Shown one piece after another: positions 6,269-13,553 of a DNA stretch of 14,919 bases (position 1 is the first letter of the stretch; every line of letters starts with the position of its first letter). Source of the DNA: a bacterium (GTDB lineage Bacteria; UBA3054); the NCBI GenBank assembly GCA_017538635.1, contig JAFYIM010000474.1, positions 1-14,919 on the forward strand, given 5' to 3'. The position numbers and the translations under genes were made by a program. The notes below the pieces were generated by a model that had not been told where the DNA came from, did no database searches, and saw only the letters and a list, made by a program, of their open reading frames with translations.

Positions 6269-7600
6269 CTAGGCCGTCACCTGCCAGAGAAACCGCCCTT
6301 TTTCCTCGGATATAAAAGTCAAGTTTGTATCGGAAAGCGAGTATTCGTAGAAAGCCGGGCCGATTATCGTCAGTATATAATTGGTGACCGTATTGTCGGC
6401 GCTAGCCCAGGAAAACGCGAAGGGAGAGGAAAACTCCTCCCCGTTTTCGGGAGCCGTCAGTTCAAGGCGGTGATTCAGAGCGTGTCGGTAGTTTATGGGA
6501 AGGACGGTCTGAAGGATTCCGTCCGCGGTCATGACCCTTATCTGTCCGTTCTCCTGGTTTTCTTTGTCAGATGTGAGTGAAAAGCGCAGCACTTCGCCGC
6601 AGCGGGCAATGAAAGGGAGGCCGACAGTTCCTTCCGGTACGGAAAGGGATTTGTTGTCCGGCAGGAATTGAAAACGCTCATAATCAAGCCCAAAACATTC
6701 GGCAGTATACAACAGCCCCGTCACCGTTCCGCTGGAAAGGAAGGAAACTTCGAAAATATTCGTTTCGGAGGCGTCGTTTTCCAACGTGATGCTTCCTGGG
6801 GAAAACTTGGCCGTAATGCCCTGATAGTCGAAAAATGGGTTAAGTTTATCGTTGAAATTTGCCTTGGTCAGACGGCCGTTGGCGATTTGGAATCTTGAGG
6901 TCACGGCGCTCCAATAGGTCTGCCAGGCGGAATAGGACAGTTCGTATTCCGGAACGAGGGGGTGCGGGTCAAGGGAATCTATGATTCCGTCCCCGTCGCT
7001 GTCTGGTATGTTCGGGAGGAGACCGAGGGAAACTTCTTCGCCGTCTGAGAGGCCGTCCCTGTCGGTGTCATACAATCCGGGCCAGGCGGAGTATTTTTCA
7101 TACTCGTTTATATCGGGAAGACCGTCTTCGTCTCCGTCATTCAGGAGTCTGAATTTAATGCTGCCGGGATTTAGCGAGGATGCGTTTGTTTCATGGGCGC
7201 TTCCTATGTTCTCAAAGGAAAGGGTTAGAAAATTAGTGGCGCGCGCTTTTACAAGCCTTGCGGTGGGGTTGGCGAGTGGTTTGATGCCAATGATGTTTTT
7301 GGCCAAATAGTGGGCTGGTAATTTTTTTGCCAAAGAAAAATAAATATTCCTGTTGCTTCCGTTCAGCGCCATGGAAGCGAAATGGCGTCCGCACGAGATT
7401 CCGTCATGTTCCTGCAAATATTCCCAAGTTATCCCATCCGGGCTTATTATGACCAGATAATCGTTGAACCCTTTGATCAGCTCCAGGGAGGTGTCATATC
7501 GTTTATACCCAAGGTCCAATATGGAGCAGGCTAAATCGCCGAGCGCTTCCATAGTTAGGAAAAGAGATACTGCAAGCAGTGCGTAGAATGAATTTTTCAT
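6269..7600 (-). CDS. Secreted TSP3-repeat protein, ending at an in-frame amber codon
   Basis: 443 residues up to the amber codon; 592 if that codon were sense. The N-terminus is a signal peptide (MKNSFYALLAVSLFLTMEALG, cleavage near 21), so it is exported. An N-terminal beta-rich region (22-150) is followed by acidic calcium-binding repeats at 155-160 (DGDEDG), 178-183 (DTDRDG) and 200-205 (DSDGDG, followed by an IDSLDPHP segment). Then come beta domains sharing PGSITL and VTGLLYT blocks with the protein at 1-1451. ATG follows the hydrolase stop by only 2 bases, and GGAG in the end of that gene with 8-base spacing serves as ribosome binding site, so the two are translated from one mRNA. The paralogue shows the amber falls inside a domain, just after WQV, at a position where the paralogue has Glu or Cys. 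A surface-structure role is inferred. Confidence 0.8.
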   Translation of the reverse strand: MKNSFYALLAVSLFLTMEALGDLACSILDLGYKRYDTSLELIKGFNDYLVIISPDGITWEYLQEHDGISCGRHFASMALNGSNRNIYFSLAKKLPAHYLAKNIIGIKPLANPTARLVKARATNFLTLSFENIGSAHETNASSLNPGSIKFRLLNDGDEDGLPDINEYEKYSAWPGLYDTDRDGLSDGEEVSLGLLPNIPDSDGDGIIDSLDPHPLVPEYELSYSAWQTYWSAVTSRFQIANGRLTKANFNDKLNPFFDYQGITAKFSPGSITLENDASETNIFEVSFLSSGTVTGLLYTAECFGLDYERFQFLPDNKSLSVPEGTVGLPFIARCGEVLRFSLTSDKENQENGQIRVMTADGILQTVLPINYRHALNHRLELTAPENGEEFSSPFAFSWASADNTVTNYILTIIGPAFYEYSLSDTNLTFISEEKGRFLWQVTA

Positions 7601-7602
7601 GT

Positions 7603-9033
7603 TTAATGCTCCAGCATTTTAATTAACTTGGCGCAGATATTTTCATATTTTTGGGAGGGGGGCAGAGTGATATCGACCAATTCGCCGTGTTCCATACCTA
7701 CGACAAGATGATCTTCATTTGAAAAGGCAAGCGTGTTGTAAAGGGAGGCGGAGGAGACGTTGACCCTTTTGTCGCCGTGGCCGGTTATCAGATCGTCTAC
7801 GTATCCTCCGACTAGAAACAGGACGGGAAAATTAACGTTGATCTTCTTTAATCTTTCCGAGATGCTTTTTGATCCCCTGGCAAGAAGCTTAAAGTTCTCG
7901 GTTGTAGTCTGCGTCTTGTTGAGGAGATCAGCTCCGATTTTCACTTTGCTTCCAATATCGGTTTGTAGAAGGACGTTTGCAATGTCAGATCCGCAAAAAG
8001 GACTTCCAGCGAAGATAGCGCCGCCGACGGTTTCACGGAATTCGTTGTTTTTCATTTGCTCTATGAACAGAAGCCCTCCCATTGAATGGGCGAAGAAAAC
8101 AGGCTTTAGTTTCCAATCGCCGCAGTGTTTGTTGGCAAATCCATAAAGGTAATTAAAATTGCCTTTTCCGCCGCAATAATCTGTTATTGAGCCTTTGTTG
8201 GAGTCCCAGGGGAAATCGAAAACCATGCAGGGAGGAAAATCGCCGTATTTAGATGCTTTCGCCTTGAGGTCTCCAAACGAAGTGTATTTATCGCCGTGCC
8301 AAGTGGGGGGCGAGCGGATTCCGTGAACCAAAACAAGGGGTCTTATTGGTTTCAGGGAAAAGCGATAGCCGATAGTCTTATTCTCAGCATTTTCCGGACG
8401 CGAAACAATAAAGTCGATCGGCCGGTCCAGGAGGGCGTTCGTGACGTAAAGCCGCTTGGAAAAAAGATTGCCTGGCTGCGGGCTTATTACTGTTTCGGGC
8501 TCGTTAAGTTCGTTACCATTCTGCCTGGCTTCCAAAAGGAAATTGTTTGTAGCAGTCACTTCGAAGCAATAGCCTTGCTTTTGCGGAACGAAGATCCATT
8601 TGTCCTGGTCGCCCCCATCAACGCCAAGATTGGAGAAGCCTTCGTAGTCGTGAAGGAGGCTGGCAGAGTAATCTTCGTCCTCGTTGATGAGACCTTCGTC
8701 ATCCCATTGGCAGACGAAACGGTAGATCCTTGGTTCCATAACCGCATATCCGAAAACATTGCTTCCGTCGTAATTGACTGTAAACATAATGCTTTTTCGG
8801 TTTTGAAAGGTTTCCGGTCGTTTAGCGTAGAAATAGACAGACTGGTAGTTTTCAGTAAAACTGACGGAGATCCAGTCGGACGATCCGCTCCAATCACGGA
8901 AATTCAAAAGATTGTTGCCCACGGTGAAATGATCATTCGTGTGATTCGAGCTGAAACGGAAAGTGAAGTTCCAGTCTCCTCCGAAGGAAGAGAGCGAATA
9001 CAGAATGAAAAACATAAGTGAAACGAGACGCAT
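7603..9033 (-). CDS. Exported alpha/beta-hydrolase, lipase/esterase type
   Basis: 476 residues from ATG at 9033, chosen because it begins a classic signal peptide (MRLVSLMFFILYSLSSFGG). An ATG at 9087 would add 18 residues; neither has a Shine-Dalgarno. Residues about 20-230 form a beta-rich domain with an acidic stretch (NEDEDYS..GVDGGDQDKW). The hydrolase core starts at LVLVHGI (233-239), the oxyanion region. AHSMGG (315-320) is the GxSxG nucleophile elbow with Ser317. GHGDKRVNVSSASL places the likely acid at Asp421, and GMEHGEL the likely base at His449. This arrangement is that of PGAP1/lipase-like esterases acting on membrane-associated ester substrates; the true substrate is unknown. 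It is third in the four-gene export run, 113 bases after the fibre gene (59 with the longer start) and 2 bases before the TSP3 gene. The numbers for Asp and His rest on motif reading alone. Confidence 0.8.
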   Translation of the reverse strand: MRLVSLMFFILYSLSSFGGDWNFTFRFSSNHTNDHFTVGNNLLNFRDWSGSSDWISVSFTENYQSVYFYAKRPETFQNRKSIMFTVNYDGSNVFGYAVMEPRIYRFVCQWDDEGLINEDEDYSASLLHDYEGFSNLGVDGGDQDKWIFVPQKQGYCFEVTATNNFLLEARQNGNELNEPETVISPQPGNLFSKRLYVTNALLDRPIDFIVSRPENAENKTIGYRFSLKPIRPLVLVHGIRSPPTWHGDKYTSFGDLKAKASKYGDFPPCMVFDFPWDSNKGSITDYCGGKGNFNYLYGFANKHCGDWKLKPVFFAHSMGGLLFIEQMKNNEFRETVGGAIFAGSPFCGSDIANVLLQTDIGSKVKIGADLLNKTQTTTENFKLLARGSKSISERLKKINVNFPVLFLVGGYVDDLITGHGDKRVNVSSASLYNTLAFSNEDHLVVGMEHGELVDITLPPSQKYENICAKLIKMLEH

Positions 9034-9047
9034 AAGTTTAACAAGGC

Positions 9048-9071
9048 GGGAGGAGGGATGAAGCTCCTCCC
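9048..9071 (-). other. 8-bp GC-rich hairpin before the hydrolase start
   Basis: GGGAGGAG and CTCCTCCC form a perfect 8-bp inverted repeat around an 8-base loop. The hairpin ends 14 bases before the ATG at 9033. On the mRNA strand the 5' arm contains an AGGAG ribosome-binding-like sequence that the 3' arm would mask. There is no T-run, so it is not a standard terminator. It may tune translation or mRNA processing within the operon. Confidence 0.4.
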
Positions 9072-9146
9072 TGGCGATCCCTTGCATGGACAGGCCGCGT
9101 TATGTTGCGAGGGGACGTCTTTCGCAAGGCGGCTGCAAGGAACCGC

Positions 9147-10859
9147 TTATTTTCGGATTAAAACGTAAGTGAAGCTGAGAGTTTCGCTCTGCGCTTCGGA
9201 AATACAAATGCTGGCGGAGCCACTGGGATCGATCCTGACCCAGTAGGGAACGCCTGTCTCCTGCAAGGGAGTCACAACGATGACAGAATGCTCAGAAAGT
9301 CCGGAATAACAGATCATCACTTCGGTTTCGCCGGAAGTGATGTCCGCCCGCCCTCCCTGGGATGCGGAAAAATCCACAAAGCTGGTAGGCTTGATGTCGT
9401 GGCCGGACGCTAAAACGAGATCGCCGGCATCGGCTCTAAGGCAGGCTGCGCTGTTAGCTATGACAAGATCGCAGCGTTCTTCCGCACTGCCGACGTACCA
9501 GTTTCCGCCCGTTGGGAGCCTTAGATCGGCTACGGTCAAGGTACCGGTAATGCTTCCGCCGGAAACGGAGATCAGTTCTTCAAGGAAAGCGGGGTCCAGA
9601 TCTTCTCTGCCGATGAGCACGCTGTTTCCCAAAAGATCGTTAATTTTTCCCGCCAGCGAGTTATCGGTCACAGCCTCGGATCCGTTGACGGAAAGAATTC
9701 CTTCCTTGGAAAAACTTAATCCCGTATCCGTTGCGAAATTCAGCTGTGACCAGAGTTCCTTGTCGATGACGGTATTTTTCCAATAGGTGCTGACGCTCGG
9801 GGGAGGGTTGGCCAGAATAGTCGGTTCTATGTTTGGCTCTTCGTAATAGTTGTAGCTCGCGTTGCCGCGGTATGCTTTGCAGACATAAGGATGTATCGTT
9901 TGATAATTCGAGGTTGTGCGCAGTCCAACGAGGTATTCTCCCGGGATAAGCAGGGAATTGTTGGAGGCGAAAGTGTAAACGCAGCGTGGGAAGGCAGAGG
10001 TGTTAACACTCGAGGAGGCGAAGAGAACGTTTATTTCCGGCGTTTTCCGGAAGATGCAAACAGCCCCCGGCGGCGCTACCTCGGAAACGTTGGAAAAATA
10101 GAGCGTGACGCTTTTGATGTGAGTCTCAGACTTAACCTGAAAACGGCTGGAGAAATGAGTAACGTAAGGAATATCGTAGTGCTCCGGGAGAGTGGGCGGG
10201 GACAAAGGGCCAACTAACGGGGAGGAGACCTTGTAAACATAATCACCTCCGCTTCCAGTCACTATGCTTTGGGCAATTTTTGAAGAAGGAGATTCCACTA
10301 GAAGGGTGCCGTTAGTCAGCCCTTTGCAAACAGTCTGCAATCCGGCTATCTTGGCGTTGGAGTTTCTCAGCGAACTTTTCAGTTCGGCGATGCCGGAGGT
10401 GTGCTCCGCAAAGGTCTCCGCATCGAATCCTTGGCTTTCCTCCGCGTGGAGCGCGTAAGGAGCGGGGACCAGGTCCAAGTCCGGCGTCAGAAGCCTGTAG
10501 TTTGCGTATTCGCTTCTAGAGACCCAGATCCTAAGTTTTCTCAGTGCGCCATCCGCAAAGAGATCTTTGGGCAGAGCATCCATATTGCCAAGAGATGTGT
10601 TGCCCAGGAGGATATAGAGAGTATAACCGGAGAGCGTCACCGGAGTGCCGTACAACGGATCTTGGTTTGGAGTCAGCGTGCTGTTGGTCCAGAGGACATG
10701 GTTTTCATTCCCGTCGTGGATCAGGAACTTCACATAGACGACGGAATTTGCGGAAGCCACGGAATCCTCAAGCTCCAATCTTAGGGGAAGAAGCGGATCT
10801 TGGGCGCGGGAATAAAAAGCCGAGAGAATGAAAAAAAACAAAAGCAGGATCTTTTTCAT
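9147..10859 (-). CDS. Secreted fibre-like protein with coiled coil and beta-rich C-terminus
   Basis: 570 residues with a signal peptide (MKKILLLFFFILSAFYSRAQ, cleavage near 20). Residues 25-140 follow the pattern of an N-terminal domain common to secreted tail-fibre-like bacterial proteins: a beta strand, a VLWTNST segment, a LLGN turn and a closing VPAPYALHAE block (131-140). Residues about 145-178 are predicted helical coiled coil (ETFAEHTSGIAELKSSLRNSNAKI), which would trimerise a fibre. The remainder is Ser/Thr/Gly-rich beta structure ending in a short C-terminal domain with a YVLIRK end. AAAGGA with 8-base spacing supports the ATG. It starts 22 bases after the mini PEP-CTERM gene. The resemblance to phage tail fibres is architectural, and no phage genes are nearby. 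A surface-appendage role is inferred. Confidence 0.75.
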   Translation of the reverse strand: MKKILLLFFFILSAFYSRAQDPLLPLRLELEDSVASANSVVYVKFLIHDGNENHVLWTNSTLTPNQDPLYGTPVTLSGYTLYILLGNTSLGNMDALPKDLFADGALRKLRIWVSRSEYANYRLLTPDLDLVPAPYALHAEESQGFDAETFAEHTSGIAELKSSLRNSNAKIAGLQTVCKGLTNGTLLVESPSSKIAQSIVTGSGGDYVYKVSSPLVGPLSPPTLPEHYDIPYVTHFSSRFQVKSETHIKSVTLYFSNVSEVAPPGAVCIFRKTPEINVLFASSSVNTSAFPRCVYTFASNNSLLIPGEYLVGLRTTSNYQTIHPYVCKAYRGNASYNYYEEPNIEPTILANPPPSVSTYWKNTVIDKELWSQLNFATDTGLSFSKEGILSVNGSEAVTDNSLAGKINDLLGNSVLIGREDLDPAFLEELISVSGGSITGTLTVADLRLPTGGNWYVGSAEERCDLVIANSAACLRADAGDLVLASGHDIKPTSFVDFSASQGGRADITSGETEVMICYSGLSEHSVIVVTPLQETGVPYWVRIDPSGSASICISEAQSETLSFTYVLIRK

Positions 10860-10881
10860 ATTGTGAATCCTTTATTCTTGG

Positions 10882-11130
10882 TTAAAGGTTGCGGCGCCCG
10901 AGCGCGAAAAGCAAGAGCAGAAAAACTGCGATAGCCGGTTCAGGCGCAAGGTAAACTTTGCTGTAGGTCTCAAAGGAAGGACCTATGGATATTGGTTCCC
11001 CGTTGCGGAGAACGGTTATCTGGGTACTTCCGCCGTAAGCCTCGCCTGCCTCTGTCAGGCCGCCGGAAGCGAGGACGGATAGCGATATCGTTAGACAAAC
11101 GAGTATGAACACAATTTTTGGTAGTCGCAT
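10882..11130 (-). CDS. Very small PEP-CTERM sorting-signal protein (82 aa)
   Basis: The N-terminal signal peptide (MRLPKIVFILVCLTISLSVLASG) leads to a mature part of about 35 residues. The C-terminus is a complete PEP-CTERM cassette: PEP (residues 62-65 region, APEP), a hydrophobic stretch (AIAVFLLLLFAL) and a basic end (GRRNL). Proteins with this signal are processed by exosortase and delivered to the envelope or exopolysaccharide; no exosortase gene is in the window. ATG is preceded by AAGGAG with 7-base spacing, a strong ribosome binding site, so it is unlikely to be a chance frame. It is the first gene of the four-gene run. The mature region (GGLTEAGEAYGGSTQITVLRNGEPISIG) is too short to hold an enzymatic domain. 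It could be a matrix peptide or the remnant of a larger protein. Confidence 0.75.
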   Translation of the reverse strand: MRLPKIVFILVCLTISLSVLASGGLTEAGEAYGGSTQITVLRNGEPISIGPSFETYSKVYLAPEPAIAVFLLLLFALGRRNL

Positions 11131-11212
11131 AAAATTTCTCCTTTTTTAAAGTAAGCGGTCGCGAAAACGAAAAAATTGCGTTTTGGGTTTTGAGCAACCC
11201 CGGGAAGCATTG

Positions 11213-11221
11213 TGGTAAAAT
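11213..11221 (+). promoter_or_regulatory. Extended -10 promoter of the alpha-galactosidase gene
   Basis: TGG-TAAAAT lies 40 bases before the chosen ATG at 11262, in the 131-base gap between divergent genes. No -35 box at normal spacing is evident; TTGAGC at 11190 is 20 bases away. The element matches the TGnTA(A/C)AAT form seen at three other starts in the window. Confidence 0.5.
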
Positions 11222-11261
11222 ATACTTCACTATCAACTTAACCACCATCAAAACATCAATT

Positions 11262-13487
11262 ATGAAAGAACTCGCCAAGGGCAAAAATTTTCAGATCAAA
11301 ACGAAAAACACCATGATGCTCTTCGTTCCCAGAAAGGACACGTGGACGCTCATCTATTACGGGAAGCGTTTGGGCAACGCAGCTGACATCGCCAAGCTTT
11401 GGGGACAGACGGAGCGCTGGTTCTATACGCTGGGCGGCAACGTCCAGGAAACGTACCCGGCTTTCGGCGGTGATTTGGAAACGCAGCCCCAGCAGCAGTC
11501 CATGAACAAACACGGCGCGCTTTTGGCGATCCATGCCAACGGCGACCCGACCACGGAATTGGCGATCGAGAGTATAGAGGAAGTGAAAGACCGTCCCGGC
11601 TTCAAGCATTACGTCTTCAGCTACAAGGACCGCGCCTATCCTTTCTTCGTTAAGCAGCATTACCGCGCGGCCTTCGAGACCGATATCATTGAGACCTGGG
11701 TGGAAATAAGCCACAAGGAAAAAGCGAGCGTCAAGCTTCCCAGGATGGATTCCTGCGGTCTTAAGTTCCGCGGCCTAAGTAACCGTTACTTCGTCCAGAA
11801 CCTCTACGGCACCTGGGCTTCGGAAGCCTTCGTCGCGGAAAGCGAGATCCCCCGCGGCGGACACATCGAACTTGACGCGAGGTCCGGCGTCAGGGACGCC
11901 TGGGGCAACAATCCCTCTTTCATGCTTTCCATAGGCGGAAAGGCGACGGAAACGGAAGGCAGTGTCATCGCGGGCGCCCTGGCTTGGTCCGGCTCCTGGC
12001 ACATCGATCTTTTGCATGACGCCAACGACGATCTGCACATTTACGGCGGCGTCGCGAACCTTTCCGGTCCCTACATTCTCGATCCTGGCAAGACTTTGAC
12101 GCTTCCGAAATTCTTATTGACCTACTCCGACAAAGGAAAAGGCCAGGTCTCCCGCAACTTCCACACCTGGGCCAGGGACTTCACGATCCCCAGGGGGCAC
12201 GAACTGAGAAGCGTGCTTTTGAACAGCTGGGAAGGAGCCTACTTCAGCCTCTCCGATCAGGTGCTTCTCGACATGATGGACGGCGTCAAGAGGATCGGCG
12301 GCGAGATGTTCGTCATCGACGACGGCTGGTTCGCCCAGGGCGAATTCGTCCGCAACAACGGCTGCACGGGCCTAGGCGACTGGACCTGGAACAGGGACAA
12401 GCTTCCCAAGGGCCTCAATTACCTGGTCAAGCAGGCCAAGAAGCGCGGGCTCAAATTAGGCCTTTGGTTCGAGCCGGAAATGGCCAACACCAGAAGCCAG
12501 ATCGCCCACGATCATCCGGAATGGATCATAAGAGGCGAGAACAGGACGTTGCGCTGCGGCCGCGGCGCCACCCAGGTCGTCCTCGACATGAGTAACCCCA
12601 AAGTCAGGGAAAACATCTTCAACCAGATCGACGCCGTTTTGAAAGCCGCGCCGGGCCTTTCCTACATCAAGTGGGACGCCAACGCGGACTTCATGAACTA
12701 CGGCTCCGATTTCCTGAAAGGCGAAAGATGCGCCAACCTCTGGTTCGACTACACCATGGGCGTTTATGAGCTCATCGCCAAACTGCGCAAGAAATATCCC
12801 AAGATCATCTTCCAGGCCTGCTCTTCCGGCGGCGCCCACGCGGAATACGGCTTCCTCTCGCACGCTGAGGAATTCTGGGGCTCCGACGACACGGACGCCA
12901 GGCAAAGGATCTTCATCCAGTGGGGCGAGACGCAGTTCTATCCCGCCAACGCCATGGCCTGCCACGTCACGGCGGTCCCGAGCCACCAGACCGGCCGCGT
13001 GACGCCCATCAAGTACCGTTTCGACGTCGCCATGTCCGGCCGCCTCGGCCTAGAGCTTCACCCCAAGAACATGACCGAGGAAGAGCTGGAATTCTCCACC
13101 AAGGCTGTCGCCCTTTACAAGAAGGAGATCAGACCTATCGTCCAGCAGGGCGACCTCTACCGCCTTGTTTCGCCTTACAAGGAGAATTACGCTTCCATCA
13201 TGTACGTCAGCAAGGATAAATCCAAAGCCGTGCAGTTCTTCTACGGCCTCAACATGGTCTATTGCGGCGACTATCCGCCGCCGGTGAAGCTCCAGGGCTT
13301 GGATCCCAAGGCCAAGTACAAAGTTGAAGAAGTTAACTACGTGCTGGACAAGAAGGGCAATCCCAAGCTCCACACTGTGGTCAACGGCGAAACTTTAAGC
13401 GGCGAAGTGCTTATGGAAGTCGGCATCGGCTTCACCATGCGTCCCGAGTACGATTCCGCTGTCCTAAAGCTCACGAAAGTCAAATAA
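11262..13487 (+). CDS. GH36 alpha-galactosidase (alpha-galactoside hydrolase), divergent active-site motifs
   Basis: 741 residues, the usual length for family GH36, with no signal peptide, so cytoplasmic. The start is ATG 11262; the frame is open from 11190, but that earlier codon lies upstream of the promoter. No Shine-Dalgarno precedes the ATG. The N-terminal half is beta-rich. The catalytic (beta/alpha)8 barrel shows FVIDDGWF (351-357), GLKLGLWFEPEM, QVVLDMSNP, and KWDAN (470-474), whose Asp472 corresponds to the GH36 nucleophile. CSSGGAH (520-526) and WGSDDTDARQR (from 539) follow; Asp542 is the probable acid/base. Known GH36 enzymes release terminal alpha-linked galactose from melibiose, raffinose or galactomannan. 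Here KWDMNR is KWDANA and CSSGGGRFD is CSSGGAHAE, changes at sugar-contacting positions, so specificity may differ. The gene diverges from the export run and precedes the beta-helix gene by 66 bases. Confidence 0.88.
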   Translation: MKELAKGKNFQIKTKNTMMLFVPRKDTWTLIYYGKRLGNAADIAKLWGQTERWFYTLGGNVQETYPAFGGDLETQPQQQSMNKHGALLAIHANGDPTTELAIESIEEVKDRPGFKHYVFSYKDRAYPFFVKQHYRAAFETDIIETWVEISHKEKASVKLPRMDSCGLKFRGLSNRYFVQNLYGTWASEAFVAESEIPRGGHIELDARSGVRDAWGNNPSFMLSIGGKATETEGSVIAGALAWSGSWHIDLLHDANDDLHIYGGVANLSGPYILDPGKTLTLPKFLLTYSDKGKGQVSRNFHTWARDFTIPRGHELRSVLLNSWEGAYFSLSDQVLLDMMDGVKRIGGEMFVIDDGWFAQGEFVRNNGCTGLGDWTWNRDKLPKGLNYLVKQAKKRGLKLGLWFEPEMANTRSQIAHDHPEWIIRGENRTLRCGRGATQVVLDMSNPKVRENIFNQIDAVLKAAPGLSYIKWDANADFMNYGSDFLKGERCANLWFDYTMGVYELIAKLRKKYPKIIFQACSSGGAHAEYGFLSHAEEFWGSDDTDARQRIFIQWGETQFYPANAMACHVTAVPSHQTGRVTPIKYRFDVAMSGRLGLELHPKNMTEEELEFSTKAVALYKKEIRPIVQQGDLYRLVSPYKENYASIMYVSKDKSKAVQFFYGLNMVYCGDYPPPVKLQGLDPKAKYKVEEVNYVLDKKGNPKLHTVVNGETLSGEVLMEVGIGFTMRPEYDSAVLKLTKVK

Positions 13488-13501
13488 ACCGCCCATTTTT
13501 A

Positions 13502-13510
13502 TGTTAAAAT
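13502..13510 (+). promoter_or_regulatory. Extended -10 promoter of the beta-helix gene
   Basis: TGT-TAAAAT lies 43 bases before the ATG at 13554, in the 66-base gap after the alpha-galactosidase gene. No -35 match is seen at 17-18 bases. No terminator is visible between the two genes, so the second may also be reached by read-through. Confidence 0.5.
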
Positions 13511-13553
13511 AGGTTCGATGTTACCCCCTAATTTTTAATCAAAAGGAGAACAC

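Noticed and set aside
6269..6271. Pyrrolysine or global amber reassignment
   Set aside because: No pyl genes or suppressor tRNA are in view, and TAG is also the natural end of this same frame. One codon cannot support recoding over a nonsense mutation.
8296..9021. 241-codon plus-strand frame over the hydrolase gene
   Set aside because: It is antisense to the GxSxG hydrolase with its signal peptide and has no supporting motif.
9147..10859. Phage tail-fibre gene indicating a prophage
   Set aside because: The protein has a secretion signal peptide and lies among exported-protein genes. No capsid, terminase, integrase or lysis genes are near, so a cellular fibre is more likely.
11148..11176. 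Sigma70 promoter for the PEP-CTERM-led operon (TACTTT, minus strand)
   Set aside because: The -10 match is poor, there is no -35, and it lacks the TGn extension seen elsewhere; too weak to list.
12456..12986. 176-codon minus-strand frame inside the alpha-galactosidase gene
   Set aside because: It is a shadow caused by high GC at third positions; the GH36 motifs fix the true frame.
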